A DNA stretch of 64,000 nt from Corallococcus macrosporus DSM 14697 (GTDB taxonomy: Bacteria > Myxococcota > Myxococcia > Myxococcales > Myxococcaceae), in NCBI RefSeq assembly GCF_002305895.1, contig NZ_CP022203.1, forward strand, positions 7,102,001 to 7,166,000. Reading direction: 5' to 3'. Of the stretch, positions 51,526-61,346 are shown piece after piece (the stretch's first letter is position 1; every line of letters begins with the position of its first letter). The notes under the pieces were generated by a model that searched no databases, was not told where the DNA came from, and was given only the letters and a program-made list of their open reading frames with translations. A program made the position numbers and the translations under genes.

Positions 51526-51547
51526 TCGTTGACTCTGGAGTCAACGA
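51526..51547. promoter_or_regulatory. 22-bp palindromic operator upstream of the acyl-CoA dehydrogenase-etfBA operon
   Basis: TCGTTGACTC-TG-GAGTCAACGA is perfectly complementary over 10-bp arms. It starts 24 bases upstream of the dehydrogenase start codon and contains TTGACT, usable as a -35 element on the leftward strand. Size and symmetry are those of a TetR/FadR-type acyl-CoA-responsive repressor site. No such regulator gene is in the neighbourhood. Confidence 0.65.
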
Positions 51548-51615
51548 ATACATGCCGCGGCGCGAAATCGCCAGTGCAACCCGCGGGGAAGCGGAGGAGA
51601 GCCCGGTCCAGTTTT

Positions 51616-51656
51616 CTCAAAAAAACAGGCTCCAACCCCACGGGGGGATTGGAGCC
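51616..51656 (-). terminator. Rho-independent terminator of the transaldolase gene
   Basis: On the minus strand after the gene at 51692, the arms GGCTCCAA.CCCC and GGGG.TTGGAGCC form a strong stem (51628-51656), immediately followed by seven T residues (complement of 51619-51625). This is a canonical terminator for leftward transcription and the clearest one in the window. Confidence 0.88.
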
Positions 51657-51691
51657 ATGCAAAGCACATTTAGTCTGTATTTCCCGAGGGG

Positions 51692-52363
51692 TTACTTGGA
51701 CGCAGGCGGCCTGGCGGCCTTGGGGACCTTCTCCCAGTCGGCGAGGAACTTCTTGATGCCGGCGTCGGTGAGCGGGTGGTTGGCGAGCTGGGTGATGACG
51801 TTGTAGGGCAGCGTGGCCACGTCCGCGCCCAGGCGGGCGGCCTGGAGCACGTGGACGGGGTTGCGCACGCTGGCCACCAGCACCTGCGTGTTGAAGTGCT
51901 CGTAGTTCCGGTAGATTTCCAGGATGTTGGAGATGAGCTCCATGCCGTCCTGGGAGATGTCATCCAGCCGGCCCACGAAGGGCGACACGTAGGTGGCGCC
52001 GGCCTTGGCGCACAGCAGGGCCTGGTTGGCGGAGAAGCAGAGCGTGACGTTGGTGCGGATGCCCTCGGCGGTCAGCGCCTTGGTGGCCTTCATGCCCTCC
52101 ACGCCCATGGGAATCTTCACCACGACGTTGTCGTGGATCTTCGCCAGGGAGCGGCCCTCCTTGATGAGTTCGTCCGCTTCATTGGACACACATTCGGCGC
52201 TGATGGGGCCATCCACGATGGAGCAGATTTCGCGGATGGTCTCCTCCAGGCCCCGGCCCACCTTGGCGAGCAGGGACGGGTTGGTCGTCACTCCGTCCAC
52301 GCAGCCCATGGCGTGGGCCTTGCGAATCTCCTCCACGTCGGCGCTGTCGATGAAGAACTTCAT
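51692..52363 (-). CDS. Transaldolase / fructose-6-phosphate aldolase-like (TalC type)
   Basis: 223-residue class I aldolase of the short transaldolase subfamily. The start [34 protein letters not shown] is diagnostic and the Schiff-base Lys is in [13 protein letters not shown], about residue 86. Length (about 215-225) fits the TalC/FSA group rather than TalA/B. It transfers dihydroxyacetone units between sugar phosphates in the pentose phosphate pathway or acts as an aldolase. The start at 52363 has a GGAGAGGGA site. Monocistronic, with the terminator just downstream. Confidence 0.93.
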   Translation of the reverse strand: MKFFIDSADVEEIRKAHAMGCVDGVTTNPSLLAKVGRGLEETIREICSIVDGPISAECVSNEADELIKEGRSLAKIHDNVVVKIPMGVEGMKATKALTAEGIRTNVTLCFSANQALLCAKAGATYVSPFVGRLDDISQDGMELISNILEIYRNYEHFNTQVLVASVRNPVHVLQAARLGADVATLPYNVITQLANHPLTDAGIKKFLADWEKVPKAARPPASK

Positions 52364-52495
52364 CTCGTCCCTCTCCTGAAGGTGGAATGTGCCCCGGCCG
52401 AAGGAGGCCGGGCGAGCAGGCGCGTAACCGATGCCCCCCCATGCGTCAAGGGTGGCCACCACCGGGGGGCGGAGGTAGAAGGCCGGACACTGAAC

Positions 52496-53554
52496 ATGGC
52501 CCGCTCCTCTCGCTCCGTTGCCAAGAAGCCCCGCCTGCGCGCCCTCCCCGGCCGTCCCGCCCAGGCGCCTGCCGTCCTCCCCGACGCGGAGGCCACGCTC
52601 GCCTACGCGCGCAGCGTGCTGGAGGCGGAGGCCCGCGCCATCCTGGGTGTCACCGAGCGCCTGGGCGACGACTTCCTGCGCGCCGTGCAGCTCGTGCGGG
52701 ACTGTGCGGGCCAGGTCATCGTCACCGGCATGGGCAAGGCGGGCCACATCGGCCAGAAGCTGTCCGCCACGCTGGCCTCCACCGGCATCCGCTCCGTGTA
52801 CCTGCACCCGGCGGAGGCCGTGCACGGCGACCTGGGCCGCGTGGGCCGGGGCGACGTCATCCTGGCGCTGTCCAACAGCGGCTCCACGGAGGAGCTCATC
52901 CGGCTGCTGCCGTCCTTCAAGCGGATGCAGACGCCCGTCATCGCGCTCACGGGTGACGCGAAGAGCCCGCTGGGCCGGGGCGCGGACGTGGTGCTGGACA
53001 TCGGCGCCATCGCGGAGGCGTGCCCCATGGGGCTGGTGCCCACGGCCTCCACCGCCGCGCTGCACGCGGTGGGTGACGCGCTCGCGATGACGGTGCTGCG
53101 CTCGCGGCCCTTCGGCACGGAGGACTACGCGCTCCTGCACCCGGGCGGGAAGCTGGGCCGCTCCGTGCAGCGCGTCTTCGAGCTGATGCGCACCGGCAAC
53201 GCCAACCCGCTGGTGCGCGACACCTCGCCCTTGTCCGCGGTGGTGGGGGTGATGACGAAGACGCCGGGCAGGCCGGGCGCCGCGTGCGTGGTGGACAAGG
53301 CTGGGAAGCTGGTGGGCATCTTCACCGACGGCGACCTGCGCCGCCGCGTGGAGGCGGGCCTCACCGACTTCACCGTGCCCGTGCGCGAGCTGATGGGGAA
53401 GCGTCCGCGCTGCGTGACGCCGGAGACGCTGGTGCTCACCGCCGCCACGCAGATGCGCGAGCTGCGCGTGGACCAGCTCCCCGTGGTGGACGTGGAGGGC
53501 CGCGCGGTGGGCCTGCTGGACGTGCAGGACCTGCTGGCCGCGAAGTTCGTCTGA
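52496..53554 (+). CDS. KpsF/GutQ (KdsD)-family arabinose-5-phosphate isomerase
   Basis: 352-residue sugar-phosphate isomerase that makes arabinose-5-phosphate for Kdo in lipopolysaccharide. The SIS domain (residues about 50-200) holds [20 protein letters not shown] and SNSGSTEEL; two CBS domains follow ([33 protein letters not shown] and [13 protein letters not shown]). KdsD is slightly shorter; a 30-residue Arg/Pro-rich N-terminal extension is seen. It is the only gene in its direction here, divergent from transaldolase and ending 20 bases from the TPR gene. Specificity is inferred from family. Confidence 0.92.
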   Translation: MARSSRSVAKKPRLRALPGRPAQAPAVLPDAEATLAYARSVLEAEARAILGVTERLGDDFLRAVQLVRDCAGQVIVTGMGKAGHIGQKLSATLASTGIRSVYLHPAEAVHGDLGRVGRGDVILALSNSGSTEELIRLLPSFKRMQTPVIALTGDAKSPLGRGADVVLDIGAIAEACPMGLVPTASTAALHAVGDALAMTVLRSRPFGTEDYALLHPGGKLGRSVQRVFELMRTGNANPLVRDTSPLSAVVGVMTKTPGRPGAACVVDKAGKLVGIFTDGDLRRRVEAGLTDFTVPVRELMGKRPRCVTPETLVLTAATQMRELRVDQLPVVDVEGRAVGLLDVQDLLAAKFV

Positions 53555-53574
53555 GCGCGGGCGTGCTGGGCGGA

Positions 53575-54924
53575 CTACTTGCCCAGCTTCGCCTGGAGGC
53601 TGGCCTTGTTGGGGTAGTCCGGCGCGTCGGTGGCCAGCTTCTCCCACAGGGCCTTGGCGCCCTTGTCGTCGCCCTTGGCCTTGAGCGTGTCGCCCAGCTT
53701 CTCCACGGAGAGCGGGTCGGACTGCACGGCCACGCCCCACACGCGCGCCGCCATGGGGCGCTCCAGGCCCACCAGGGCCCAGGCCATGCCCGCCTTCGCG
53801 CGGCCGTTCTCCGGCTGGAAGGGCACCACGCGCGTGTAGTTGGCGAGCGCCTCCTGATACTGGCCCTTCGCCAGGAGCGCCTCGCCCTCCTCCACCAGCT
53901 TCGCCAGGCCCTGCTCCAGCTCCGGCGTGCGCTCGGTGTTCTTCACCGCGTCCACCATCTCCTGGGACAGCGGCCGGGGCGCGTCTGGCGCGGAGGGCGC
54001 GGCGGCCGCGGGCGCCTGCGACAGGCGGATGCGGCGGTCCTCGGCGCGCGAGGCCAGGAGCTGCTTGCGGCCCCCCGCCTTCACCGTCTCCTCCACCAGC
54101 GCCGCCATGCGCTTCGCCATGGGCGCGCGGTACGAATCCGGATGCGCCGCGGCGACGGCCTCGAAGCCCTTCCCCGCCTCCTTCAGCGCCGCCACGTCCT
54201 CGCCCTTCGTCTCGAAGAGCAGCGCGGCGCGCGCATAGAGGGCGTCCTCGTGCCGGGGCTCCACCTCCAGCACGTCGTCATAGGCCGCCAGCGCCTTGGC
54301 GCCTTCGTTGGACAGGTAGAGCGCGTTGGCGTGCATCACCGCCACTTCCAGCACCGGCGTCAGCGCCGCGCGCGCGCAGGCCGCCGCGCCCGCGGTGTCA
54401 CCCTTCCTCGCGCGCTCCTGCGCGGCCGCCCCCATGTCCTCCACCGGCGTGTTCACGGTGAAGCCGCAGCCCGCCGCCTCCGCGGTGGGAACGGCGGCCT
54501 TGCCCAGCTTCTTGCGCTGCGCCAGGAACAACGTCCGCGTGGGCTTCGCGCGCTCCACCGCCTGCTGGAGGTAGGTGACAGCGTCCGCGTTGCGGCCATT
54601 CACGTAGTACAGGCGGCCCAGCGACGCGGCGATTTCAAAGGTCTTCTCCCGGCCCGCCAGCCCCTCCGTGGAGTCGAGCTGCTTCAGCAGCTCCTCGGCG
54701 GACGGCGGCGCCCGGCCCGTGCCCGACATGGGCGGGTGCCCCGGCGGGAGCTGCTCTGGCTGGATGCTGGGGGCCACGCCCTCGGTCGGCGGGTGGCCCT
54801 CCGGCATGCCGGAGGTGGCGGGCGAGGCCTGGGTCCCCGGAGGGATGACCGGGTGGCCGGGGGGCAGCGTGGAGGGCTCTGCGCTCAGCAGCGCCGCGGT
54901 GGCCAGGGCAAGGGACAGGGTCAT
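53575..54924 (-). CDS. Secreted TPR-repeat protein with Pro/Gly/His-rich N-terminal region
   Basis: 449-residue protein with a signal peptide-like start [17 protein letters not shown], an N-terminal stretch containing repeated GHP units (LPPGHP, PEGHP), then about 350 residues of TPR-like helical repeats: [47 protein letters not shown] and [27 protein letters not shown] are clear. TPR domains mediate protein binding. Its start overlaps the folK stop in an ATGA, so the choice of start is well supported. Function unknown; it is the last gene of the eight-gene operon. Confidence 0.85.
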   Translation of the reverse strand: MTLSLALATAALLSAEPSTLPPGHPVIPPGTQASPATSGMPEGHPPTEGVAPSIQPEQLPPGHPPMSGTGRAPPSAEELLKQLDSTEGLAGREKTFEIAASLGRLYYVNGRNADAVTYLQQAVERAKPTRTLFLAQRKKLGKAAVPTAEAAGCGFTVNTPVEDMGAAAQERARKGDTAGAAACARAALTPVLEVAVMHANALYLSNEGAKALAAYDDVLEVEPRHEDALYARAALLFETKGEDVAALKEAGKGFEAVAAAHPDSYRAPMAKRMAALVEETVKAGGRKQLLASRAEDRRIRLSQAPAAAAPSAPDAPRPLSQEMVDAVKNTERTPELEQGLAKLVEEGEALLAKGQYQEALANYTRVVPFQPENGRAKAGMAWALVGLERPMAARVWGVAVQSDPLSVEKLGDTLKAKGDDKGAKALWEKLATDAPDYPNKASLQAKLGK

Positions 54925-55445
54925 GTGTCGTTGCTCGAGTAGCTCGCTTCCGGCCACCACGTGGCCTCGCTCCTGCGGACATCCTGCGGGGCGAGTTTCC
55001 CGAGGAGCTCCTTCACCGACATCCCCAGTACCGGATGACGCAGGTGTGGCGCCAGCTCAACGAGCGGCTCCAGGGCGAAGCGGCGCTTGTGCAGCTCCAG
55101 GTGGGGCACCTGCAGCGTGGGGTCGGCCACCACCTGTCCCTCCCAGAAGAGGATGTCCAGGTCGATGGTGCGCGGGCCCCAGCGCACCTCCCGGCGGCGC
55201 CCCAGGTCCTTCTCAATCTGCTGGAGGATGCAGAGCAGCCGCTGCGGCGGCAGGCCACACTCCAGGGCCACCACCGCGTTGAGGAAGCGCGGCTGCGGCG
55301 GCCCCACGGGGGCGCTGTCGAAGAGCGAGGAGCAATGGAGCACGGCCACCGCGTCGATGCGGGACAGCGCGGACAGGGCGGCGACGAGGTGATTCTCTCG
55401 CTCCCCCTCGTTGGAACCCAATCCCACGTAGACGGTGTCGCTCAC
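54921..55445 (-). CDS. folK: 2-amino-4-hydroxy-6-hydroxymethyldihydropteridine diphosphokinase
   Basis: 174-residue HPPK, which pyrophosphorylates the pterin precursor in folate synthesis. The start VYVGLGSNEGERENHL and the family signature RRREVRWGPRTIDLDIL with catalytic Asp pair are present; length is typical. The stop overlaps the TPR start and the start overlaps the stop of the FAH-family gene, both in ATGA. Other folate genes are not in the window. Confidence 0.95.
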   Translation of the reverse strand: MSDTVYVGLGSNEGERENHLVAALSALSRIDAVAVLHCSSLFDSAPVGPPQPRFLNAVVALECGLPPQRLLCILQQIEKDLGRRREVRWGPRTIDLDILFWEGQVVADPTLQVPHLELHKRRFALEPLVELAPHLRHPVLGMSVKELLGKLAPQDVRRSEATWWPEASYSSNDT

Positions 55446-56212
55446 GGCTCCATCTCAACAGGGTTCACCAGGGTCCCGATTCCCTCCAGCTCCACCTCCA
55501 CCGTGTCCCCGGCCGACAGCTTCCCCACCCCCGACGGCGTCCCGGTGCTGATGAGGTCCCCGGGCAGCAGCGTCATGATGTGGGAGATGAACGACACCAG
55601 GCGCGCGGGGCTGAAAATCATGTCGGACGTGCGGCTGTCCTGGCGCACCTGCCCGTTCACGCGGCACACAATCTGGAGGTCGTCGGGGGACAGGCCCGTC
55701 ACCGCCCAGGGCCCCGCGCAGGCGAAGGTGTCGTAGCCCTTGGCGCGGGTGTGCTGGACCTCGCGGCGCTGGACGTCGCGCGCCGTCACATCGTTGAAGC
55801 AGGTGAGGCCCCAGATGGCGCGCGCGGCGGTGGACTCGTCGGCGTTCTTCAGCTTCTCGCCGATGACGAGCGCCAGCTCCGCCTCGTAGTGGACCTCCTG
55901 GCTCGCCTTGGGGATGCGGATGGGGGCGCCGGTGCCGTTGAGCGCCGTGGAGGGCTTGGTGAAGATGAGCGGCTCGGGCGGCACCGGCTTGCCCATCTCC
56001 TCCGCGTGCTTGCGGTAGTTCTGGCCGATGCAGACCACCTTGGACGCGTCCGAGGGCACCAGCAGCGTCAGCGAGGACAGCGAGCGGTGGATGCCCGTCT
56101 CCTTCGCGCCGGCCCAGGGCGCGGCGGTGAGGACCACCACCTCGGAGCCCTCCACCCGGCCGTGGTGGGCCCGGCCCTCGTGCAGGAAGCGGCAGTAGCG
56201 CGCGGTCGTCAT
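55442..56212 (-). CDS. Fumarylacetoacetate hydrolase family protein
   Basis: 256-residue member of the FAH family (acylpyruvase, oxaloacetate decarboxylase or 2-hydroxyhepta-diene-dioate isomerase type). Motifs: [35 protein letters not shown], the metal ligands [18 protein letters not shown] and the closing [18 protein letters not shown] block. Its metabolic substrate is not clear from context, being placed in the lysine operon; acting on a keto-acid side product is a guess. Start and stop overlap neighbours by four bases each. Confidence 0.92.
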   Translation of the reverse strand: MTTARYCRFLHEGRAHHGRVEGSEVVVLTAAPWAGAKETGIHRSLSSLTLLVPSDASKVVCIGQNYRKHAEEMGKPVPPEPLIFTKPSTALNGTGAPIRIPKASQEVHYEAELALVIGEKLKNADESTAARAIWGLTCFNDVTARDVQRREVQHTRAKGYDTFACAGPWAVTGLSPDDLQIVCRVNGQVRQDSRTSDMIFSPARLVSFISHIMTLLPGDLISTGTPSGVGKLSAGDTVEVELEGIGTLVNPVEMEP

Positions 56213-57021
56213 GAAGTCCTCTGGAGGCCGAGCACGTCGGCCATGTCATGGAGGCCAGGCGCGCGCCCCGCCACCCAGCGCGCGGCCCTCAGCGCGCCAG
56301 CAGCGAACTGGTCTCGGTTGGTGGCGCGGTGCGTGAGCTCGATGCGCTCGCCCTCGCCGAAGAAGTAGACGGTGTGCTCGCCCACCACGTCGCCGCCCCG
56401 GAGCGTCTGCACACCAATCTCGCGCGCGGGCCGCGCGCCAATCTGCCCGTGCCGCGCGAAGGCGAGGTCCTCCTGGGTGCGCCCCAGGGCCTCCGCCAGC
56501 ACGTCCGCCAGCCGCAGCGCGGTGCCGCTGGGCGCGTCCTTCTTCATGCGGTGGTGCGCCTCCAGCACCTCCACGTCGAAGCCCGGCCCCAGCACCCGCG
56601 CCAGCTCCGCGGCCATGCGGATGACCAGGTTGACGCCCACCGACATGTTCGGCGCGGCGACGATGGGCACCGCCTTCGCGCTCTCGGCCAGCGCCGCGGA
56701 CGCCTCGGGCGAGAAGCCGGTGGAGCCCACCACCAGCGCCACGCCGCGCGCGGCGCACACCTTCGCGTGCGCCACGCTCAGCTCCGCGCTGGTGAAGTCG
56801 ATGACGACGTCCGCCCCCGCGTCCAGCGCCCGCTCCAGGCTGTCCACCGCCAGCACGCCCACGGGCCCCAGCCGCGCGGCCACCCCGGCGTCCTGCCCCA
56901 CGGCGGCGCTGCCCGGACGCGCCGTGGCGCCCACCACCCGCAGGTCACCCGCCTCGTGCGTCAGGCGGAGCAACGTGCTGCCCATGCGGCCGGTGCTGCC
57001 GGTGATGACGGTGCGAATCAT
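56209..57021 (-). CDS. dapB: 4-hydroxy-tetrahydrodipicolinate reductase
   Basis: 270-residue enzyme for the second committed step of lysine/diaminopimelate synthesis. The cofactor loop [15 protein letters not shown] opens the protein, [15 protein letters not shown] follows, VGSTGFS and the substrate motif [19 protein letters not shown] (Lys, His, catalytic) are complete, as is the GxxGE-type [23 protein letters not shown] at 57021 gives the cofactor motif at the usual distance; the open frame beyond overlaps dapA. It follows dapA by 38 bases. Confidence 0.97.
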   Translation of the reverse strand: MIRTVITGSTGRMGSTLLRLTHEAGDLRVVGATARPGSAAVGQDAGVAARLGPVGVLAVDSLERALDAGADVVIDFTSAELSVAHAKVCAARGVALVVGSTGFSPEASAALAESAKAVPIVAAPNMSVGVNLVIRMAAELARVLGPGFDVEVLEAHHRMKKDAPSGTALRLADVLAEALGRTQEDLAFARHGQIGARPAREIGVQTLRGGDVVGEHTVYFFGEGERIELTHRATNRDQFAAGALRAARWVAGRAPGLHDMADVLGLQRTS

Positions 57022-57059
57022 GTCTGCCACGCTCCAGATTGAGGCGGAATGCGGGAGGC

Positions 57060-57947
57060 TCAGCCGTTGAGCAGCCCGAGCTGGCGCATGGCGTCTCGAA
57101 GCTTCGCGGCGTTGGGCTCGGTCATCTGCACCAGGGGCAACCGCACTTCGGGCCCGAACAATCCCATGACGTGCAAACCCCACTTCACGGGCGCGGGGCT
57201 GGACTCGATGAAGAGCAGCCGGTGCAGCGCGTTCATCCGCACCTGGAGGTCGCGCGCCACCGCGATATTCCCCGCGCGCGCCGCCGCCACCAGGTCCGCC
57301 ATCATCCGCGGCGCGATGTTGGAGGACACGGAGATGACGCCCTTGCCGCCGCAGGCGATGAAGGGCAGCACGGTGAAGTCGTCACCGGACAGGAGCGTCA
57401 TCCGGTCGCCGCACTTCTCCAGGATGTCGATGGCCCGCGGCATGCTGCCGGTGGCCTCCTTGAGCGCCACCACCTCGGGGATGTCACACAGCCGCAGCAC
57501 CGTGTCCGGCAGCAGGTCCACGCCCGTGCGGCCCGGCACGTTGTAGGCGATGATGGGGAAGCCCGGGTGCGCCCGGGCCACCGCGCGGTAGTGCTCCACC
57601 AGGCCCGCCTGGGTGGGCTTGTTGTAGTACGGCGTGACGATGAGCGTGCCGTCCGCGCCCGCCTCGCGCACGCGGCGCACCCCTTCGATGGTCTCCGCGG
57701 TGCTGTTGGAGCCGGCGCCGCCCACCACCGTCACGCGGCCCTTCGCCTCCTCCACCACCACCTGCACCGCGCGGGCGCGCTCGTCGGCCGTCATCGTCAC
57801 GGCCTCGCCGGTGGTGCCCATGGGGACCAGCACGCTGGTGCCCCCTTCAATCTGCTGGCGGACCAGCGCCCGGTAGGCGGGCTCGTCCAGCGCCCCGTTG
57901 CGGAACGGAGTGGCCAGCGCCGTCATGGAGCCTTCGAAGGTCTTCAT
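57060..57947 (-). CDS. dapA: 4-hydroxy-tetrahydrodipicolinate synthase
   Basis: 295-residue class I aldolase condensing aspartate semialdehyde with pyruvate. The motifs [20 protein letters not shown], the Tyr-containing [23 protein letters not shown] and the Schiff-base Lys in [10 protein letters not shown] (about residue 164) are as in the family; length is exact. ATG at 57947. Between lysA (16 bases upstream) and dapB. Confidence 0.97.
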   Translation of the reverse strand: MKTFEGSMTALATPFRNGALDEPAYRALVRQQIEGGTSVLVPMGTTGEAVTMTADERARAVQVVVEEAKGRVTVVGGAGSNSTAETIEGVRRVREAGADGTLIVTPYYNKPTQAGLVEHYRAVARAHPGFPIIAYNVPGRTGVDLLPDTVLRLCDIPEVVALKEATGSMPRAIDILEKCGDRMTLLSGDDFTVLPFIACGGKGVISVSSNIAPRMMADLVAAARAGNIAVARDLQVRMNALHRLLFIESSPAPVKWGLHVMGLFGPEVRLPLVQMTEPNAAKLRDAMRQLGLLNG

Positions 57948-57963
57948 GCCGGGGCTTATATGT

Positions 57964-59205
57964 TCAGGCCCGCTCGCCGCGCCAGAGTTCCTCGACGCGC
58001 TCCCGCTCCCGGACCACGCGCCACGCCGCTCCGTCCACCAGCACCTCGGCCGGGCGCGGCCGGGAATTATAGGTGGACGACATACTCATGCCGTACGCGC
58101 CCGCGCTCATGAAGGCGAACAGCTCGCCTGCCTGCGGGAGCACCAGGGGCCGTGCCTTCGCCAGCACGTCGGTGGACTCACACACCGGCCCCACGACGTC
58201 TACCTCCACTGCCTTGCCCCGCCGCTTCACCAGCGGCTGGAGGCCGTGGTGCGCTTCGTAGAGCGCGGGGCGCAGCAAGTCATTCATGCCCGCGTCCACC
58301 ACCACGAAGTGCCGCGCCGGCGTCTTCTTCCGGTACAGCACGCGCGTGAGCAGCACGCCCGCGTTGCCCACCAGCGCCCGGCCCGGCTCCACGATGAGCG
58401 TGGCGCCCGTGGCCCCCGCGGCGGCCAGCACGGTGCGCGCGTACTCGTCCGGCGACGGCGGCGTCTCGTCCGAATAGGTGATGCCCAGCCCGCCGCCCAC
58501 GTCCAGGTAGGCCAGCGGATGCCCCTTCTCCTTGAGCGCGGAGTACAGCCCCGCCACCTTGGCCAGGGCCGCGCGCAGGGGCGCCGTCTGGGTGAGCTGC
58601 GAGCCGATGTGGCAGTCCAGCCCGGTGGCGACCAGGCCCTTCAGCTTCTTCGCGCGCGCGTAGAGGGCCACCGCCTCCTCGAAGGGCACGCCGAACTTGG
58701 ACGTCTTCAGGCCCGTGGAGATGTACCGGTGCGTGCGCGCGTCCACGTCCGGATTCACGCGCAGCGCGAACGGCGCGCGGCGGCCCAGGCGGCGGCCCAC
58801 GGCGTCCAGCGCCTCCAGCTCCTCGGCGCTCTCCACGTTGAAGAGGAGGATGCCCGCGGCCAGCGCCGCCTCCATCTCCTCCTGCGTCTTGCCCACGCCG
58901 GCGAACACCGTCTTCCTGGCGTCCCCACCCACGTGCCGCACCCGGGCCAGCTCACCGCCGGAGACGATGTCGAACCCGCCGCCGCGCTCGGCGACGAGCC
59001 GGAGGATGGCCAGGTTCGAGTTGGCCTTCACCGAGTAGCAGATGAGGTGCGGCCGGTCTCCGAAGGCCTCCGTCACCACCCGGACGTGCCGGGTGAGCGT
59101 GGCGGTGGAGTACACGTAGGTGGGCGTGCCCACGGACTCGGCGATGGCCTGGAGCGGCACATCCTCCGCGTGGAGCACGCCCTTGCGGTAGGCGAAGTGA
59201 TTCAC
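57964..59205 (-). CDS. lysA: Diaminopimelate decarboxylase
   Basis: 413-residue PLP enzyme making lysine from meso-diaminopimelate. The PLP-binding Lys lies in CYSVKANSNLAIL (about residue 58), the HIGSQ motif and GGGLGI are in place, and the C-terminal CESTDVLAK and SAGAYGMSMSSTYNSRPRPAEV give the second-domain active site. The GTG at 59205 overlaps the upstream lipoprotein stop as GTGA, so the start is firm; the open frame to 59382 belongs to the lipoprotein region. It forms the lysA-dapA-dapB block. Confidence 0.97.
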   Translation of the reverse strand: MNHFAYRKGVLHAEDVPLQAIAESVGTPTYVYSTATLTRHVRVVTEAFGDRPHLICYSVKANSNLAILRLVAERGGGFDIVSGGELARVRHVGGDARKTVFAGVGKTQEEMEAALAAGILLFNVESAEELEALDAVGRRLGRRAPFALRVNPDVDARTHRYISTGLKTSKFGVPFEEAVALYARAKKLKGLVATGLDCHIGSQLTQTAPLRAALAKVAGLYSALKEKGHPLAYLDVGGGLGITYSDETPPSPDEYARTVLAAAGATGATLIVEPGRALVGNAGVLLTRVLYRKKTPARHFVVVDAGMNDLLRPALYEAHHGLQPLVKRRGKAVEVDVVGPVCESTDVLAKARPLVLPQAGELFAFMSAGAYGMSMSSTYNSRPRPAEVLVDGAAWRVVRERERVEELWRGERA

Positions 59206-59441
59206 AGGACTCCCGCGTCCGTGGACTCCGGAGGCGACAGCGGCGTCTCCACGCCCGTCCCCGGCGTGGGCGTCAGGGTGGGCCCCGACGGATCCAGCGG
59301 TCCTCGCTCCGACTCGGGGGGCGGCGGCTGCGTCTGGGTCGCCGGGGCGGACGGCGGCCGGGGCGGCCCCTTGATGCCACACGCCGCCAGCGCCAGCGAC
59401 AGGCTGGCGGCCACGAGGAGCGGAGCGAGGACGTGGCGCAT
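59202..59441 (-). CDS. LptM-like small lipoprotein
   Basis: 79-residue lipoprotein. The signal peptide ends in the lipobox LAAC (Cys21), directly followed by GIKGPPRPP, which is the hallmark of the LptM/YifL family (CGxKGPL-type). LptM helps assemble the LptD outer-membrane LPS transporter in enterobacteria, and yifL-like genes commonly lie just before lysA, as here. The tail is Pro/Thr/Gln-rich and disordered. Its stop overlaps lysA; three bases separate it from the TIGR04551-type gene upstream. Confidence 0.78.
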   Translation of the reverse strand: MRHVLAPLLVAASLSLALAACGIKGPPRPPSAPATQTQPPPPESERGPLDPSGPTLTPTPGTGVETPLSPPESTDAGVL

Positions 59442-59443
59442 GG

Positions 59444-61270
59444 CTAGAACTGCATCCCCAGCCAGGCGCGGATGGTCTGCGGCGTGTCGAGGTCGAGGCG
59501 CGCCGTCTCGTCGAACTCCTGCAGGCCGCTCATCGGGAACAGGATGCCGTAGGCGATGCCGGCGATGAACCCGTCCTCCGTCTTGTAGTCCGCGCCCACG
59601 TTGACCTCCAGGCCCAGGGCCTTGTTGGTGAACGACGGCGTGGACTCCGCGTAGACGGCCTGCGAGTAGATGACGCGGCCGTAGAGGTCGAAGCCGTCGG
59701 TGATGGTGTACTTCGCCGACGGGCGGACGTAGATGGCGTCCGTCACGCCGACGAGCAGCTCGCGCCACAGGATGAGGTCGATGCGGTAGTCGCGGTTGAA
59801 GCGGAAGTTGCGGATGGCGTTGTCCTCGCAGCCGCCCGTGCCACAAGCATACTGCGGGCCCTCGAAGTCACCCGGCGCGGTCCGGCCGTTGGTGCCCGAG
59901 CCCGGGCGGCCCGGCTGGTTGCCGAAGCCCGCCGCCTTGTCGCCGGAGGCGAAGCCCAGCTCCAGGTTGAGCGACAGCTTCTGGTCCAGCAGCCGCAGCT
60001 CGCCCTGCGCCACGCCGCCGAACTGGGCAATGGTGAGGCTCTGGTTGAGCGTGGGGTCGTTGATGCCGCCCACGTCCAGCGCGCGGTTGCCGATGCGGCC
60101 GAGCTGGGCGGCGGCCTCGAACTCGATCCGCCAGTTCTTCTCCTCGTACTTCAGCCACAGGTCCGGAACGAACATCGTCGCGTCGCGCGGGATGAAGCCG
60201 GTGTTCTGGCCGTTCGTGGTGGAGCCGTCGTACTCCCACTTCTGGGTGCGGTAGGTGAAGTGCAGGCCGTACTGGAGCACGCCCTGGTTGTTGTCCAGCT
60301 TGGAGCGGATGACCTGGTCGGTGTCCCGGCGCGCGATGGCAATCACCCAGCTATGCGCGTCATCGGACTGGGTCAGGTCAATGGGCTCACCCACGGTGCC
60401 GCGCGTGTCCTTGACGCCCTCATCGTTGAAGTCCAGCATCGGCGTCACGTACCAGCCCTCGAAGGGGTTGGTGACGAACTGGACGCGGTCCACGGTGTCG
60501 CCGAAGTCGCAGTCGAAGCAGGTGCCGTCGTTGCGCAGCATGCCCAGGCCCCACTGGCTGCCCATGCGGCCGAAGCGCAGGATGCCCACCGGCGTCTTCA
60601 CCTCGCCGTAGGCGCGGCGCAGCTTGATGGAGTCCTGGAGCGCATCCGCCAGCGGGTCCTGGCTCTCCGAGAAGATGCCGAAGAGGTTGCGGGTGTTGCC
60701 GGGCAGCAGCGTGTCCGGCATGGCGCCCATGATGAAGTTGTCCAGGCCGAGGACCTCCATCTTCAACGCCACCTGCTCGGAGATGTTGAAGGTGGGCTCC
60801 AGGCGCACGCGCATGGTGGCGAAGGACTGGGTGTTCTCCTGCGGGCTGCGGGGCGAGCGCGGGAAGAGCTCCCGGCCGGGCGCCTTGCCCAGGTCGAACT
60901 TGTAGAAGAGCGTGGGGCGGACGCGGAAGTAGCCGTCGAGCGTGAAGACCTCGAGCTTGCGCCTCTCCTCCGGGAACTCCTCGGCCCACTCGTCCGTGGC
61001 GCCAATGGACTGCTTGGCGGCCTCGGCGCGAATCTCCTCGCGCAGCTCCTCCTTGAGGGCCTCCAGGTCGTCGCGGCTGACGCTCTCGCGAGCGGAGGGC
61101 ACGGGCGTGGCCTCCACGGGCGCGGCGGGAGCGGCTTCAGCGGGTGCGGCGGGAGCGGACTCCGCGGGTGCGGCTTCCGCGGGCGCGGGCGGGCTACCCT
61201 CCGGCACCGGCGTCTGCGCGGTGGCCGTGGACGAAGCGACGAGTAGCGCCGCCAGCAGGGCGTGAGACAT
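59444..61270 (-). CDS. TIGR04551-like outer-membrane beta-barrel protein
   Basis: 608-residue protein with signal peptide MSHALLAALLVASSTATAQ, a Pro/Ala/Glu-rich segment of about 45 residues, a charged short coiled stretch (DDLEALKEELREEIRAEA), then a beta-rich body with many alternating aromatic strands (YGEVKTPVGILRFGRMG, GYFRVRPTLFYKF, WLKYEEKNWRIEFEA) and a terminal aromatic residue (MQF). This is a barrel-like outer-membrane protein matching the myxobacterial TIGR04551 family from memory. Start at 61270 has a GGAG site. First gene of the eight-gene operon; function unknown. Confidence 0.83.
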   Translation of the reverse strand: MSHALLAALLVASSTATAQTPVPEGSPPAPAEAAPAESAPAAPAEAAPAAPVEATPVPSARESVSRDDLEALKEELREEIRAEAAKQSIGATDEWAEEFPEERRKLEVFTLDGYFRVRPTLFYKFDLGKAPGRELFPRSPRSPQENTQSFATMRVRLEPTFNISEQVALKMEVLGLDNFIMGAMPDTLLPGNTRNLFGIFSESQDPLADALQDSIKLRRAYGEVKTPVGILRFGRMGSQWGLGMLRNDGTCFDCDFGDTVDRVQFVTNPFEGWYVTPMLDFNDEGVKDTRGTVGEPIDLTQSDDAHSWVIAIARRDTDQVIRSKLDNNQGVLQYGLHFTYRTQKWEYDGSTTNGQNTGFIPRDATMFVPDLWLKYEEKNWRIEFEAAAQLGRIGNRALDVGGINDPTLNQSLTIAQFGGVAQGELRLLDQKLSLNLELGFASGDKAAGFGNQPGRPGSGTNGRTAPGDFEGPQYACGTGGCEDNAIRNFRFNRDYRIDLILWRELLVGVTDAIYVRPSAKYTITDGFDLYGRVIYSQAVYAESTPSFTNKALGLEVNVGADYKTEDGFIAGIAYGILFPMSGLQEFDETARLDLDTPQTIRAWLGMQF

Positions 61271-61346
61271 GGGCAACGATCTCCAGGGCCACCTGGGGCG
61301 GCCGGGTCTGAAAGGCGGGCGATTCAAGCCACCGGACCGAGGGGTG

